Assembly: GCA_011009095.1 (NCBI GenBank)
Contig: VTPC01000929.1
Coordinates: 237,450-301,449, forward strand
Reading direction: 5' to 3'
DNA length: 64,000 nt
DNA from: Ignelater luminosus
Lineage: Eukaryota; Arthropoda; Insecta; Coleoptera; Elateridae
The translations under genes and the position numbers were made by a program. Below the pieces are notes generated by a model. The model had not been told where the DNA came from. It worked only from the letters and a program-made list of their open reading frames with translations, and searched no databases. Shown piece by piece: positions 12,201-24,257 of the stretch; within the stretch, counting starts at the first letter, position 1; every line of letters starts with the position of its first letter.

Positions 12201-15030
12201 GGTTATCGGGTCTATAGAAGTTTTTAACGGATATCGAAACGCGATTTAGGGGGTTACACTAAAGGAATCTGTTTATTGGAAAGGGATTCGTTAAAACTAA
12301 ACGGACACAAATTACCAATTACCTTACAATAAAATCAGGATAAATAGGTTTCTCCAGTTGTCTTTAGATGTATCGCTAGAAAGTGGCAGATTTGCGATTC
12401 TCATGAATCTGAAGACTACTGTAATAAAATAATAGGAGGCAACAAAGGGACAAAATTTTGTCTGTATCTGCAACAGGCTAAGAGAAAAAGAACTTGCAGA
12501 AAAAAGTTTAATGACATCATCATATTGGAAGTTGTCATTGCCGTGAAGGATATACGCAATTTAGGCGAAAAATGTTGCCAATTATTTTTTTGATAGAGAC
12601 ACTATCTATTGAACAACTTCATACGTAAATGTACTCTACATTATTAGCAGTCGATAGTTCATGAGTACTTAGTACGAGTAGTTACGTTCGTTGTTATTGT
12701 CAGCACCATTGCTTTGAAAATGGAGCAAATCAAGTTTTGTCTTAAGTGTAGTAAAAGTGCGATAGAAATATCTGAGTTAGTGGAAAAGTATGTGGTGATG
12801 TCTTGATGAATATGTCAAACAAACTCTGTTAAGGGCATGGAGTGCATTGCATCCAGACGACAACTTCCAAGAGGCTGTTCATGTTCAGTATCCTGTTGCT
12901 AACCCTATCAGTAGCTTAATGTTTGCAGAACTTTCTAGTACGAAAACTGCGTCGTCTTTATCTCGGGAAATTTTCTGTACTATTGCCTAGGTAATGTTGT
13001 AACATGTTACCTCATGTACAATTTCACAGGCTGGTTCTAGTCTTTTTTAGTCTTCTTTCTCTCGCCCTTTTTTAGACAATCGGTTTTTTGAGTGCCCCGG
13101 GGCTTTGTTAAGTTCTCTATTATTTTTTTAAATAATAGAATGGAAATAGCAAAAGTTGTTATCCTATACATCACCGTATACTAAGCAAGTGTAGGGTGTT
13201 CATTTAGTAGCTTATTCAGGATGCAGAGTGCCCTCCCGTGTTTTCGGGATCTAACTACTAGGTGAAGATGTTGGCTCAGGATGACATGATAGAACCTGAT
13301 ATTTATGTTAATTTTGGAATGCAGTTCACAAAGGTGATACAAAATAATGATTGCCAGAAAGTTGCGCAAAAAACTGAAGGTAAAGAATCTGGCAACGAAA
13401 TGAGTTAGATCTAGAAGAATAGTTCACGTTCAATTATTTGCAGCAATACATTTTAAAAAGTTTCCCGAAGAAAAAATTAAATATACGCTTCAGCAAGTAA
13501 TATTGACACTATAGACACTATACACAATAAGTCAAGTTGACTCAAAAACGAAACATCTTACGAAAAACTGCAAGAGCAACTTCATTGCTAAAATTTCTAC
13601 AGTAGTCCTGTCCGCTCTATAGCTTGACCGCTGTTAGGTATAAGATGTGCACACATTTCCAATAAAGATCAAATCATCTCAATTTTATAACATACTTATA
13701 TTCAAAAGACGAGACGTACTAAATGGAAGCTTCTCCGTATCTCGAAACACACGTGTTTGTTAGAGAACCAGTATATTTTGCGATGTATTTTCTGTAATCA
13801 AGCAGATGTTGTTAGCAGTTTAGAAAATCGTCAAAGAGCATTGAAGTCGTTTGTCCTACAAGATCTTACTATCATTGGGACATTTGGGGCGTTTTACAAA
13901 CAGCACACAATGCTACGGTTCTTGCATCGACAGAAATTAATCAGTTTTTGGTTAAGCGTTATGTGATAGTCATGGTTCTTCATCTTCCGTCGGCTAACTT
14001 AGCCGCTGCAGACTCTTGGTTTTCAAACCGACAATGTTCAATGAAAAGAATATTTAAACAAAGCATCTAAGAAAGTTCTGGGACAAAAACTAGAAATTCA
14101 ATTTCTTTGTCTATAGGATCTGTCTCACTCACGCTACTACTGGTAACGTGTCTGGACTGAATTTTCCCTGGATGGTGTTTTTCTAGGGTTTGATAACTGA
14201 AACTTAGATATTGAGACTTGACAGAGAGCAAGTGGGATATTTTTGGGAATATTTACAGAATCTGCCGTTAAAATAAAGATCTGAACAAGAAGGATTGTAA
14301 GCGGATGCTTGAATATTATTTTAGGTTTTTTCTGATCTGGAAGAGTTCTTAGAATATCGAGTATACCTAAATGGTTTTACATTTAAAAAAAAAATTGAGA
14401 AAGGCGTCTATCGAGGGAATTGGACTGTCTCGTGCAGTTCCTTGCGAAATAGAAGTAATCTTACGGCACACCACTTTGTCTTTCTTTTAAGTTGTTTCTA
14501 CAATCGGACGTATATGAAGTAGATAGATAAAGGTGATATGAAGTTTCTTGCAAGTGACAGCCTGGGATACGTTTACGGAACTCGCATATACAGGCAAGAT
14601 TTTTCCTTTTTGTAATCAATTTGAATAATAGTAGTTTACGTAACTAGTCAGGAAAGCGATATTTTACTGGGCGAGCAGACAGGTTCCAAGACGAACCGAA
14701 GGCGAGTCTTGGAAATCTGCAAGTCCAGCAAAAACGCTTTACTGACATGTTACGTACAATAGTTTTTCTAACATCGGATTTTTTAATGCCGTAATCACAT
14801 ACAGGGTGGTATCTGGTACATATAGGTATACCAAATTATGCTTTTATTATCTTTCCAGTTGATTTTACGGTAAATATGTAAAAATGTCCAGGATGAAACT
14901 AAATGTATTTATAATTGAGATTTTCTAATAGTCGCTTTATTTATACTGTATATTCTTAATGAATTACTTTTTAAATGTAAGATCCTGTTTTTTAAATGTT
15001 ACCACAATTGGCAAATCTTAAGAATGGAAA
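9246..15030. other. AT-rich non-coding stretch with small GC-richer patches
   Basis: Apart from the 12.7-13.0 kb patch, a GC-richer patch at 11170-11510 has frames on both strands (64-66 codons) without recognisable family. The 9407-9790 part has a 123-codon minus frame, and a plus frame with KKRRLKGKKSIMDRLRRPAK. None is supported as a gene. Confidence 0.5.
12720..12990 (+). other. Coding-like plus-strand stretch, unidentified
   Basis: ATG 12720 starts a short frame MEQIKFCLKCSKSAIEISEL; a +1 frame then reads DEYVKQTLLRAWSALHPDDN and FQEAVHVQYPVANPISSLMF up to a TAG near 12990. The first part vaguely resembles mariner N-termini, but not convincingly. It is probably an old fragment. Confidence 0.2.
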
Positions 15031-15036
15031 AATGTG

Positions 15037-15096
15037 GTCACTTGGATACAGCAGTGTCTAGAGGTCCTGCGTTCGATCCTCGCTGTCGGATACCTT
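15037..15096 (+). pseudogene. tRNA-like 3' half (decayed tRNA or SINE head)
   Basis: AGAGGTCCTGCGTTCGATCC followed by TCGCTGTCGGATA has the T-loop core GTTCGATCC and an upstream TGG...AGCAGTGTC D-arm-like segment, but the T-stem has mismatches and no acceptor partner is visible. It is probably tRNA-derived. Confidence 0.35.
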
Positions 15097-15223
15097 GTGA
15101 CGTTTTTAGTTTTTTTTAAATTTTTATATTATTAAGTTTTTTTATAAATAGAATTATTTTAATTAATTATTACAAAAAGGAGATGTCAAATAAAAATTAA
15201 AAAAAAATAGAAAAAAATTACTA

Positions 15224-15287
15224 GTCGGCAACAGGAGTCGAACCCAGATCTCCTGATTAGAAGTCAATATCTGTAACCAAACAACCA
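15224..15287 (-). pseudogene. tRNA-Arg(TCT)-like sequence, decayed
   Basis: On the minus strand: TTGGTTACAGATATTGACTT then CTAATCAGGAGATCTGGG and TTCGACTCCTGTTGCCGA. This shows an anticodon loop CTTCTAA (TCT, Arg) as in tRNA-Arg, and the T-loop GTTCGACTCC. The acceptor stem does not pair, so it is a pseudogene or SINE-related. It faces the tRNA-like segment 130 bp away across an A/T-rich spacer. Confidence 0.5.
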
Positions 15288-15299
15288 AATTCTTCATTT

Positions 15300-18200
15300 G
15301 TCCAAACTGTCAAATTTCAATAATTGAATGGCAGCACTTTAAATTTGTATTAAAAATTAATAATAAAATGCATTTGATTAATAATGTGTAAATAAAGTTG
15401 GAGAGTATTTAATTGTAAAAATTTTTTGCATTTACATATTTGAAACAATATAGAAGCAGAAATCACACATAAAGTAAAAACCGTTTGAATTTTTTCGCAT
15501 AAATCATGTTGTCTCTGAAGATGACAAAAACAAAATTGTTTGCGTTGGTTTTGCGTAGGTAATTATGCAATTATTTGCAATTTTGGTTTTGTATTTCTTA
15601 AAAATGAGTGCGTGATAGTGATAGTCCAGAAGAAGAATAAATTAATGTTTTCTTGAAGTTTGTATTTATTTTTTTCGAGTCAGGAAAGTAAAATCTAGTT
15701 TCCATAGCAAAATGAATAAAGAAAAGCCTACTTTCGAATACGGTGGTAGAAAAAACAAATTACTACTAATAGTAAACTTTTGTGTTTTGTATTTAGTTAC
15801 TAGAGGTAACTTGATCACAGCAGTTTATATCAGAAATTTCGGAGTTCATTCGAACGTTATGAAAAGGCATTCTGTGAAAATGGTTTTCAATCGAATTTTA
15901 TAACCAAATTAATGTGTAAAGAATGGAACGTATCATGCTTTAATGCAACGTAAAGAATATCGATGTTGCGCAAAATGAAAGATACTGCTATAAAGCAACA
16001 TTTACTAATGTTTTATAATGTCCTTTCAGTTTTGTATGAAGTATATTTAAAGGGCGAAAGTATTATTTCCACTTGAAATAAAATACTACAGTGTCTATAC
16101 AAATCTTGCCGTAATTCTTTTGAAAAGTTGCGTGTTGACATTCTTATCGTGCTTTCTAAAAGCTAAGTAAACCCCCAGGCATGTTTTAAAGTAAATTAAG
16201 GTTGAAATAGACGGAAAAACTTTTGTTTCCGTATATGCATTGATCCTATAAAATAAAAAAAGTGATAAACTCGCACGAGACCCCATTGTAAGACGATCAT
16301 TCAAATGCGATGTAGGTAGGTAGGTATATATTACATATTGGAATATTTGAACAAGGTGTAGGCGGAATTCCATCTACTACATTTTCTTTAAGGTTTCTTC
16401 GCTTTGATTTTCAATATTCCTTCATACATATAAAACGCGATTTTATGGTATGGAATGGAAAGATAAGACACCTACAAATTTCCCAGTGTATCACCTCTTA
16501 TTTTCGCAGTGTTCCTATTTATTTCCCTTCCAGCTGCTTTTATTAGAAGCAATAAATCTCTTTTGTGTTATCGTTACTTTGTTGATGACAGCTGGATCAA
16601 TATGGTTTGCCGGCGAATAATTAGCGGGGCAGGTGCATATTGATTAGTCGTGCCTGTTACTTTAAATAAATAATAGTGACGGATCGTGCATTTGTAATTT
16701 TACTTTGAAGATTTTTTTTGTACATTTTTTATCTATTTATCTATGGAAAGATAAACCTAACGGATTGATTTGTCACACTTTATCATTGGTAATGAAGATC
16801 TCCCGATAAAATGCATTTTTGCACAATATCTCATGAATTAAATTCTTAACCTCTTGATATAGCTTATGTGAATTGAAATAATTGAGATTAGTCGCATACA
16901 AGAAGTAACTATTTTATTGCCTTTTTTTACTTGTTTATTTATTACATTTTTCATCAATTAAAGATAATAAATTGCGAATGTTGCATGGTAGCAGATGGTA
17001 TGTGTTTAAAAATAATTAAAGGATTTATTTTTGGATTCTTAAATTATGTAAGTATTTGGCGCAGTCGTATACACAACAGAAGTACGCATTCTTATAACAA
17101 ATCCATAAGAATGGGGTTTTCCTAACCACCTTCATATTTAATTAAATATTAAACCACTCTTATTTAATATCAAATGGTTAGAATGATCTGAACATGAATT
17201 AGTCATACCTACGATAATGAGATTTATTTCCATTAATCCAGTCAAGTGAGAAAACGATTTTTCTGTATAATAAATAACATCCTACTTGTGTTTGTTGTAA
17301 ATATAAAAACCCGAATCATTGCCTTTGATTTCAGCTTTGATGCGATAATTGATTTAATTAATCCACATATAAATTTTTGCTCCCGACAGGAAAAACATTA
17401 AGATAACGAACATCACTTCATGAAATAAACACTTATCGCCAAGATTGCACATATTTCAGTGGGCGCGGCTTTTATCACATTTTACGAGGCGATTTTGATC
17501 AGCTGTGAAAGACATAACTTGACTTTCTTTCAACACCACCGATTTTTTTTGTCAATAAGTGATGTTTAAATAAATTTTTTCTTGGAATTGATTTTAATGC
17601 GTCTGATTCTTCAATAATGAGTGAAGACCATTTTACTCTATTTTAAGTTAATATTGATTCGGACCTTTTCCCTACTGTTTTAAATATGAAGTTAAAAAAA
17701 GCACAAAGGCCAATAAGAAAACAATAATTGAATAGAAATACAAACGCTGAAAAGAACCAATGTAGTGCAATTTGGCATAATTCTGTCAGGTTGCCAATTC
17801 TCTTTGATTTATTTAAGAAAAAAATCGTTGACAAGTTTTCAATGTAAATACACGTCGACGTTATTTTCTTCGTACGTGCACCAGATTTTAATGATAATGG
17901 ACAGCTTGTTGAATGTTAGATACATTAAAGTCGTTTAAATATGTAAAAATAATGAGTTTTTGTTTTCTTACGGAATAGTTTCTGAATTCTAAATAATAAA
18001 AAAAGTTGCGAAAAATTTTATCATGAGTAAAAGTGGGAAAAGTTAAATCAGTTAACTAGGTCGAACTTGTTTATTCATTCAATTTAATCCCGATAAGATG
18101 CCTATTTTGACGCAATTTCTATTGTGCCCCTAACTAATAGTATTTAAGCGGCGGCTCTTCTGATTACCAGATTTAGCACTTACTGGTAGCATCCTTTCTA

Positions 18201-19427
18201 ACTTCTAATTAAAAATAAAATGAGGAGATAAGAGAAAAGTAGATAACTAAATGGTCTGGGGATCCATCACTATTGGGAACCAATGTACATCTTAATGAAA
18301 ATACTTTGAAAATACATGGCAGTACCTTGGCAATACTTGGAAATACCTAGAAGTAGCTGGGAAGTACCTGAAAATAAATTACAAGTTTACAAATGTATTT
18401 CCAAAATTGGAAATCAATTTTTGTGGGTAGTGGTAGTCAGTAAACGTTGATAGGAAATGGTAAAGGGTTTTGAGCATCGCTAAAAGGCAATGGCGTAATC
18501 GTAGTTGACAGAGCTTCTCAGATCACCAAGCACTTCCTCTATTCTCATTTTGATTTTTTTCTAATTTTAAAATCCGCAGCTTTTGGTAGGGAGCTAGTTA
18601 GTCATAGAACTGATAAAGTTGACGTCTGGACTTGGCTAACAACGATGTGATGTCCAGCTTGTGCTCTAGCAATAAGTGGGATAGTTTCTCCATTATTCAT
18701 CTATGTGCATTTCATTTTCTTCGATGTCTAAATAGGATTCTTATGTATCAGCGATGGTTATTAACGCTAATCACAGATGTCTTTACACCTGAACTACAGA
18801 AGGTGCCTTTGAAACATGTTTTTCGCAAACAGACTGGAAAAATCAGTACAGGTATTTGACACCATTGTCTGTTGCAATTTGAAAATACAAGCAGGCCAAT
18901 GCTTTTTCTCGCACTGCATGTATTGATATAGAGTTGAATGTCAAGGTTTTCAGCTTGATGAGGCCAATAGGTGCACCTATTGGTACTATTCCAAAAAAGA
19001 GAAGAATTTGGGTTTTAAGACAGCGGGGAATCCAAAATGTATGGTTGGACCAAAAATCTCCATTGATTCAAATGAAAAATCACTTTCGGGATCGGCTCAC
19101 GTCAGAATATAGTTAGAATGGAACGTTTCGCTTACTATCATAAGAGTCATTCTGGAATACACAGTAGATAACCTAGATGAAGAAAAAACTGCAATCGTAA
19201 CGATGTGAATTACAACAAGGCCAGAACAAGAAAGAGGAACGGTACTAAACTTGTAAAATACGTCAGAGGCGTAATGCTTCTGATGTGAACGGTAAACGGT
19301 GAGCTTCTTGGTTCTTATGAAGTATCTAGCTAACCATAGTTTTCTAATGTTTCTTGATCATGTGTTAATAAAATACCACGACGAAAGAGCTTTTATAACT
19401 CCCTAAAGCAGGATCATGTTTAGACAT
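15300..19427. other. AT-rich non-coding stretch
   Basis: Nothing was recognised except the minisatellite at 18.3 kb. A plus-strand patch at 18890-19120 reads NRCTYWYYSKKEKNLGFKTA in one frame and could be an old transposon fragment, but I cannot place it. Confidence 0.5.
18300..18420. repeat. Degenerate short tandem repeat
   Basis: Repeats of about 10-12 bp of the type GGAAATACCT, GGCAGTACCTT, GGCAATACTT, GAAGTAGCT, GGAAGTACCTG occur in succession. It looks like an old minisatellite. Confidence 0.5.
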
Positions 19428-19602
19428 TTATAAAGGTGGCATGCGGCTTGGATGACCCGTGAATAAGCCACGCATGCGTACGATGAACTTCTGGATAAAT
19501 TCTTCTTCTTCAAAATTGCAGATGGTTTGACCTGTGGAGAGGTCGAGGAAATTTATGTAGCTACACGTGGTTGCTCGCTTCTTTGGTCCTCCTGTCGGAT
19601 AT
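19428..19602 (-). pseudogene. Unidentified coding-like fragment next to the Jockey relic
   Basis: A 57-codon minus-strand frame reads PTGGPKKRATTCSYINFLDL then STGQTICNFEEEEFIQKFIV, RMRGLFTGHPSRMPPL-stop. GC is higher than background, and the frame has an acidic and hydrophobic character that looks coding. A stop lies directly upstream at 19603-19605. I do not recognise the family. It could be the tail of the neighbouring retroelement or a separate retrocopy. Confidence 0.3.
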
Positions 19603-19789
19603 TATAGTGGTGATGGTGTTGCTAGCAGTAGCATAGCAGTAATGATGGTGGAACCGATCTCGGTACGGGTGTGTTTGGCAGGTGGATAGAGCTGCTGGTG
19701 CGTACGGATCTTGACTGGGTGGTGCTTAATGGTCTTCGTATTTGACATAAATGACTGTCTTAAGTATTACACCATCAAGCTTACGAACT

Positions 19790-20395
19790 TTTGCAGCTCG
19801 CAAACCTGATAATTTCGCGTTCCGGAACCGTTAGGACAGTAGGGAATGCATCATACGATAAACCTGAGTTCCTTCAGGAAATGTTCATATATCCATGCTG
19901 GACTGTTGTTGGGGATTGCGGACAAATAAGATGCATCGAATGTCATTATCAGAACTTTGTTTTCGATAACTTGATGCTTCTCAGTGGCGGCGCAAGGCCC
20001 TCTCAATGAAGGCACTTGTCGCATGCCCTGCAGTGTCTGTACGTTGCGGTACTGTGCAGGTCATAGTTCTTGCTACATCAGTTAATACTACACGGGCGAA
20101 ATTAATCTGGTATAGTTTGCACAATACGTAATGTGTGAAACAAGAAGATGGTGATATGTCCATCGAGACATTCAGATAATGTAACACTACTTGTCGACGT
20201 TGATTTCGATTTGTCAGGTTCGAAACCACTTATCGAGCTTCTCAATCGTCTGCAATCACTGCACTACTAGACGTGGCTCTAGGAAGTTACCCAATAAAGC
20301 AGTGTCGTCAGTAACGCTCTACGCTAATTTGGTATCGGGTGTCATCGGGAATTCTGGTCTAAAGTGGTAAATTAGTATATTTTATTTACGGATTT
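19790..20395 (-). pseudogene. Jockey-clade non-LTR reverse transcriptase relic
   Basis: Read on the minus strand from about 20380: EFPMTPDTKLA, then TDDTALLGNFLEPRLVVQ (the Y-x-DD catalytic block, with the Tyr/Ala changed), LQTIEKLDKWFRT, QIEINVDKSSVTL, and further down TVPEREIIRFAS near 19800. This order (YADDTALL, LQ..L..L..WF..W.I..N..K, and a C-terminal ..VREEI.RFA block) is that of Jockey/I RT. Several stops and frame changes are present. GC is higher than in the surroundings, consistent with former coding sequence. Confidence 0.75.
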
Positions 20396-21105
20396 TCCTG
20401 ATAAAGGAAAAGCTGAGTTTGTACATAACGAATGAATTATCAGAAAGTATATTTTGACTATGCTCATGGCGGAATCTGAAGAGAGTTCTATTCTGACTCG
20501 GCGTTTATAGCACTGACAATAAGTGCTATGGATGTTGATTCAACAAAACTTGCAAAGTAAGAACTTTTAACTTAAACCAAGCAAGAATATAATCTTTATT
20601 TCTAACTGTTGCAACCCGCTTTCGCAATTGTATCCAGGGCAATAAAGCTTAAAGTTAAAAAAGGCTGAAAAGCTGAACTTAAATCGTTTAGCTAAAAACG
20701 GTAAAACTAAAATGATGTAAATATTGATTATCATATCTCCAAATAACCGTTTTGATTTTGTCAGCGGAGGACAAAGATGACAATATGTTGGGAGTGAACT
20801 GTGAGCACTACTTTGATGTAAAATACTAATCTTGACATAAAGGAACCACGTTGGTAAAGCTGTTTTGGCAAGAGATCGGGCAATTTAGACAACAAGAAAA
20901 GAAACGAGTTGGCTATGTCTACTAATATAATCTGCTTATCCGTATCGTTTCTGCGTGAACTGAACAAGAAAACTTTACTAACCGATATTTTCAAGTGTAT
21001 CTCTAGACTTGACTCATCTTGGTTTACGAAAGTCGCGCAGTAGGCTCGGCATGGTGATCTAAGTGCATTATTATTCAGTACCAAACTGTCTTTTTGCTAC
21101 TTTAG

Positions 21106-21275
21106 GGCCGGGATGCACAAAGCTTCGTTAAATGCTTGATCTATTGATCAACCACTTGATCAATTGATTGACCAATCAGAAGTAGTGAAATGTTGAGACT
21201 TATCCAATCAGAGCGGCTAATCAACTGATCAACTTGATCAATGATCAAATTGCTTTTGTTCAACAGAGCATAGGA
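21106..21275. repeat. TTGATCA-rich MITE-like repeat
   Basis: The sequence starts GGGCCGGGATGCACAAAGCTT and contains many TTGATCA/TGATCAA words in both orientations, for example CTTGATCAATTGATTGACCA and ATCAACTGATCAACTTGATC, giving a strong hairpin. Matching GGGCC...AAAGCTT ends occur in widespread animal MITEs. The right end here is not clear. Confidence 0.45.
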
Positions 21276-21460
21276 TGAACAAATCAGCTTCTTCCACGGA
21301 GCCAGTAGTTCATTGTTTGATGAGAATTGGAATATTTTTGAACTTGCACACGTATACGAGATGATTGAGTAGATGAATTTCTAAGAAGGTTGAGAAATGA
21401 CTTGATATTATTGCAAAGTACAAAAGTACAAAAGATATATGTTTATGGTAGATATGGACA

Positions 21461-21613
21461 TACAGTGGAACCTCCATAACTCGAAATCCAAGGGGCGCGA
21501 TTATTAGTTCCAGTTATAGAAAATACGAGTTACGAGAAATTACGTGCAATTAGTATTCGAAGTGCAAGGGGACGCAATAAATTTCGAGTTCGACTTATCG
21601 AAGTTCCACTGTA
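21461..21613. mobile_element. Short MITE, pogo/Tigger-like termini
   Basis: This 153 bp element starts TACAGTGGAACCTCCATAAC and ends CGACTTATCGAAGTTCCACTGTA-like (last 18: ATCGAAGTTCCACTGTA). The TACAGTGGAACCTC(G/C)ATAACTCGAA consensus is typical of pogo/Tigger-family ends. The inner blocks CGAAATCC...AATTTCGAGTT continue the palindrome. It has no coding capacity. Confidence 0.8.
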
Positions 21614-22560
21614 ATTGTTTTATGTAATTTTAACAAATTGTAACTGCAGTTTGAGCAATTTCCTGCGTAGCTGTCATTTTCTTTTAATGAAAATTGAATT
21701 CACGATACGCTTTCTGTTTTAAGACTTTGGTGGCTGATTGTATTCAAGTTTTGCATCGGCGGCTACAATTTTTGTAGTTGTGACGTCAGATAGGTGCTTT
21801 GGGTAAATAAAACTGTAATTGAGTTTGTTCGTACCATCACTGTACACTTCTCATAGAGTGACAATGCTAGCCTGTTTTTATCAAGTATGAAAATTTATAG
21901 AAGAATATTTTATTGGCTTTGGTTTAATACATGCTGTATACGCAACAAGAGGAATCTTTAGAACTTACAAATTTCCTAGAAAGAACGGTTATGTGTTAAT
22001 GATGATAAATAACGTTGCTGTGATGAATCAAGTGGACAAAAAAACCCTCTTTGGAACGTCAATGGTTTAGAAATAATTTCTCATCAAAGTTCTTCTATAT
22101 ATCATCGTAAGGCGACATTTTTATCGAATAGATTTTTCCACTAGAGTTTTCTTAAAAGGTAAACTATTAAGATGAAAGATTTAAATGTAATCTCCATTAT
22201 TTTCTTAATAAACAATTAGTTTGTGTGTAACCTATATACATAATAAAAACCGCTGGTTCATTAGAAAGCACAATACGCAAGGATTATGTTAAATTGGGCA
22301 ATAAGCGAATGCAAATTTTATTTACATAAAGCAATGAAATACTTTAATGGGTGCAGTAAAACGTGCTTTCATGCAAAAGTACTGAGGTTGCCTGTTTAAA
22401 TATGGGAATTTGAATGTATAGAAAATATTTTGGAGTGTAACGCCCTGTTAACCATAATGTTTCTCTCATATAAACAATATTTTTGTTCGAGTATGTATTT
22501 GCACGGTTTTATATTGCCTTCAAGTTTTTATTACATTTTTGATAGTTTGTAGTATTTACT

Positions 22561-24257
22561 TACAGTCAACGAAATAAATGTTTTCAATTTAAAAAAATAC
22601 ATGAAATTTCAACTTTATTGATTACTCTATTAATTATTATCTTAAAAATATGACAACGTTATAGTATTATAGGCAAATCCATTAGTAAAAACAGAGTGTA
22701 ATTTAATATTTTTGATAAGGGACTTTTAGGATGCCAGTGCCCAATTTGTCTAGACAATTCGTTTTAATACCTGCGAAAAAAATGTTTTCAAAATAGGAGG
22801 CAGACGCGACAACTGCTTCATTATTAATTTATAGAAGAAAGTATTATCAGCGAAACTTGATACGAAGTAGATTAAGTGTCCTTAAGGTAAGTAAGGATAG
22901 ATTTTTGCAAATTTCGTTAATATTATCGCGACTGTTTGATCAGTAAACTTAAATTTAAGATGCCTGTTAAAAGAACACGTAGCGAAATTATTCAATTAAT
23001 TTATTTTAACCATACAAACAGAAAAACGCACGCTGAAATTGCAAATACGTTAAATGTGAATATCCGAACAGATATAACGTAATAAATCGTATTAAAAATG
23101 AAGACAGATTGGAGCTAAAGTCTTCTCCAAGGAGGCCTAAGAAATTGTCAGAGCGAAATACACGATTATTACTGAAAAAAGTGCGAGATAACCCTGGGGT
23201 TTCGAACAAGAAATTAGCAAATGAGCTACTAAACAAAACCGGTGTGCAGGTGACCAGCAGAACTATTCAAAATGCGCTCAAACGGAACAAATTTACATCA
23301 AGAATTGCAAGGAAAAAATGGTTGCTCTCTCAGATTAACATCGAAAAACGATTAAAGTTTGCTAATCAGACTATTAATCGCGATGAACATTACTGGTACA
23401 ATGTAATATTTTGCGACGAATCCGATATTATGTTATATTACAATGATGGACCTCAACGAGTTTGGAGGAAGGCAAATGAAGCACTGAAACCCAAAAATAT
23501 TATACTTACCGTAAAATTCGTTGGATTGTCAGTGCTGGGTTGGGGGTGTATGGCAGCTTCTGGTGTTGGAGAAATGACTTCTATTGAAGGGACTATGGAT
23601 CACTTACAATATTTAACTATCCTGAAGACAGCAGTGTGCGAAAATTGGGCCTGGAAGGACGTTATCTATTTTACCAGGATAACGATGCTAACATCGCTCC
23701 TAAGCAGTACGTTCCTGGATGCTCTGCAACTGCCCAAAAGTAATAGAACCGCCTCCACAGAGTCCGGACCTTAACGCTATAGAGCATTTATGGCCAGATT
23801 TGAAAATACGAGTAGCAGCGAGACATCCTTCAAACCGAAATCAGTTGAAGACCTTCATCTTGGAGGAATGGAACAAAATCAAACTAAATTTGGTCAATTC
23901 AATTAAACAACGTTAACAAGAGGTAATATCAAGGCATAAGGGATGCATACTACTAGATATTAATAATAATTATTAATGTGTCCCTGAAAAAAGAAGTGTT
24001 TTTCGTGCTTCACATAATGCTTAAGCAAGCTTTGAAAAAATTTTTTCGCAGTGTAGATTATCTTTTTAATTAAATTCAGTGTTTTTTTTTTATTTTTTTA
24101 TTTCATTTTAACAAAATCTTGTAATTATGTAGAAATATGTTTAATAAGCAAATTAGCGTTTGAATTTTTTAAATTTCTAAACCCATTCTCCTTTTATTGT
24201 CTGTAAAAGTCAGAATTTTGTTGATTTTCAAGTATTGTATTTATTTCGTTGGCTGTA
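22561..24257. mobile_element. Tc1-like transposon (about 1.7 kb), both TIRs present
   Basis: The left end TACAGTCAACGAAATAAAT pairs with the right end ATTTATTTCGTTGGCTGTA, with one mismatch in about 19 bp, and TA is present at both ends as expected for Tc1 insertion. A transposase relic on the + strand lies between them. The 5' and 3' non-coding parts are about 400 and 340 bp. Confidence 0.88.
22960..23916 (+). pseudogene. Tc1-like DD34E transposase, frameshifted
   Basis: The frame starts at ATG 22960 (MPVKRTRSEIIQL) with an N-terminal helix-turn-helix region. An indel near 23080 breaks it, then a frame of about 220 codons (from 23109) includes the HTH linker SPRRPKKLSERN and the first catalytic Asp in FCDES (23414). 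Further indels follow around 23650-23710: the DND motif (23678) and the C-terminal SPDLNAIEHLW with Glu at 23782 lie in different frames. The D-E spacing of about 34 codons fits the DD34E class. It ends SIKQR-stop. At least two or three frame breaks make it inactive. Confidence 0.9.

Noticed and set aside
12720-12800. Mariner-like N-terminus (IKFCLKCSKSA...)
   Set aside because: Only about 15 residues resemble the mariner HTH start, and no catalytic block follows in any frame.
14440-14500. CACACCACTTTG motif like the minus-strand RT block at 6.07 kb
   Set aside because: The translation gives GVP followed by a stop and no LGPLLF continuation, so the match is too short.
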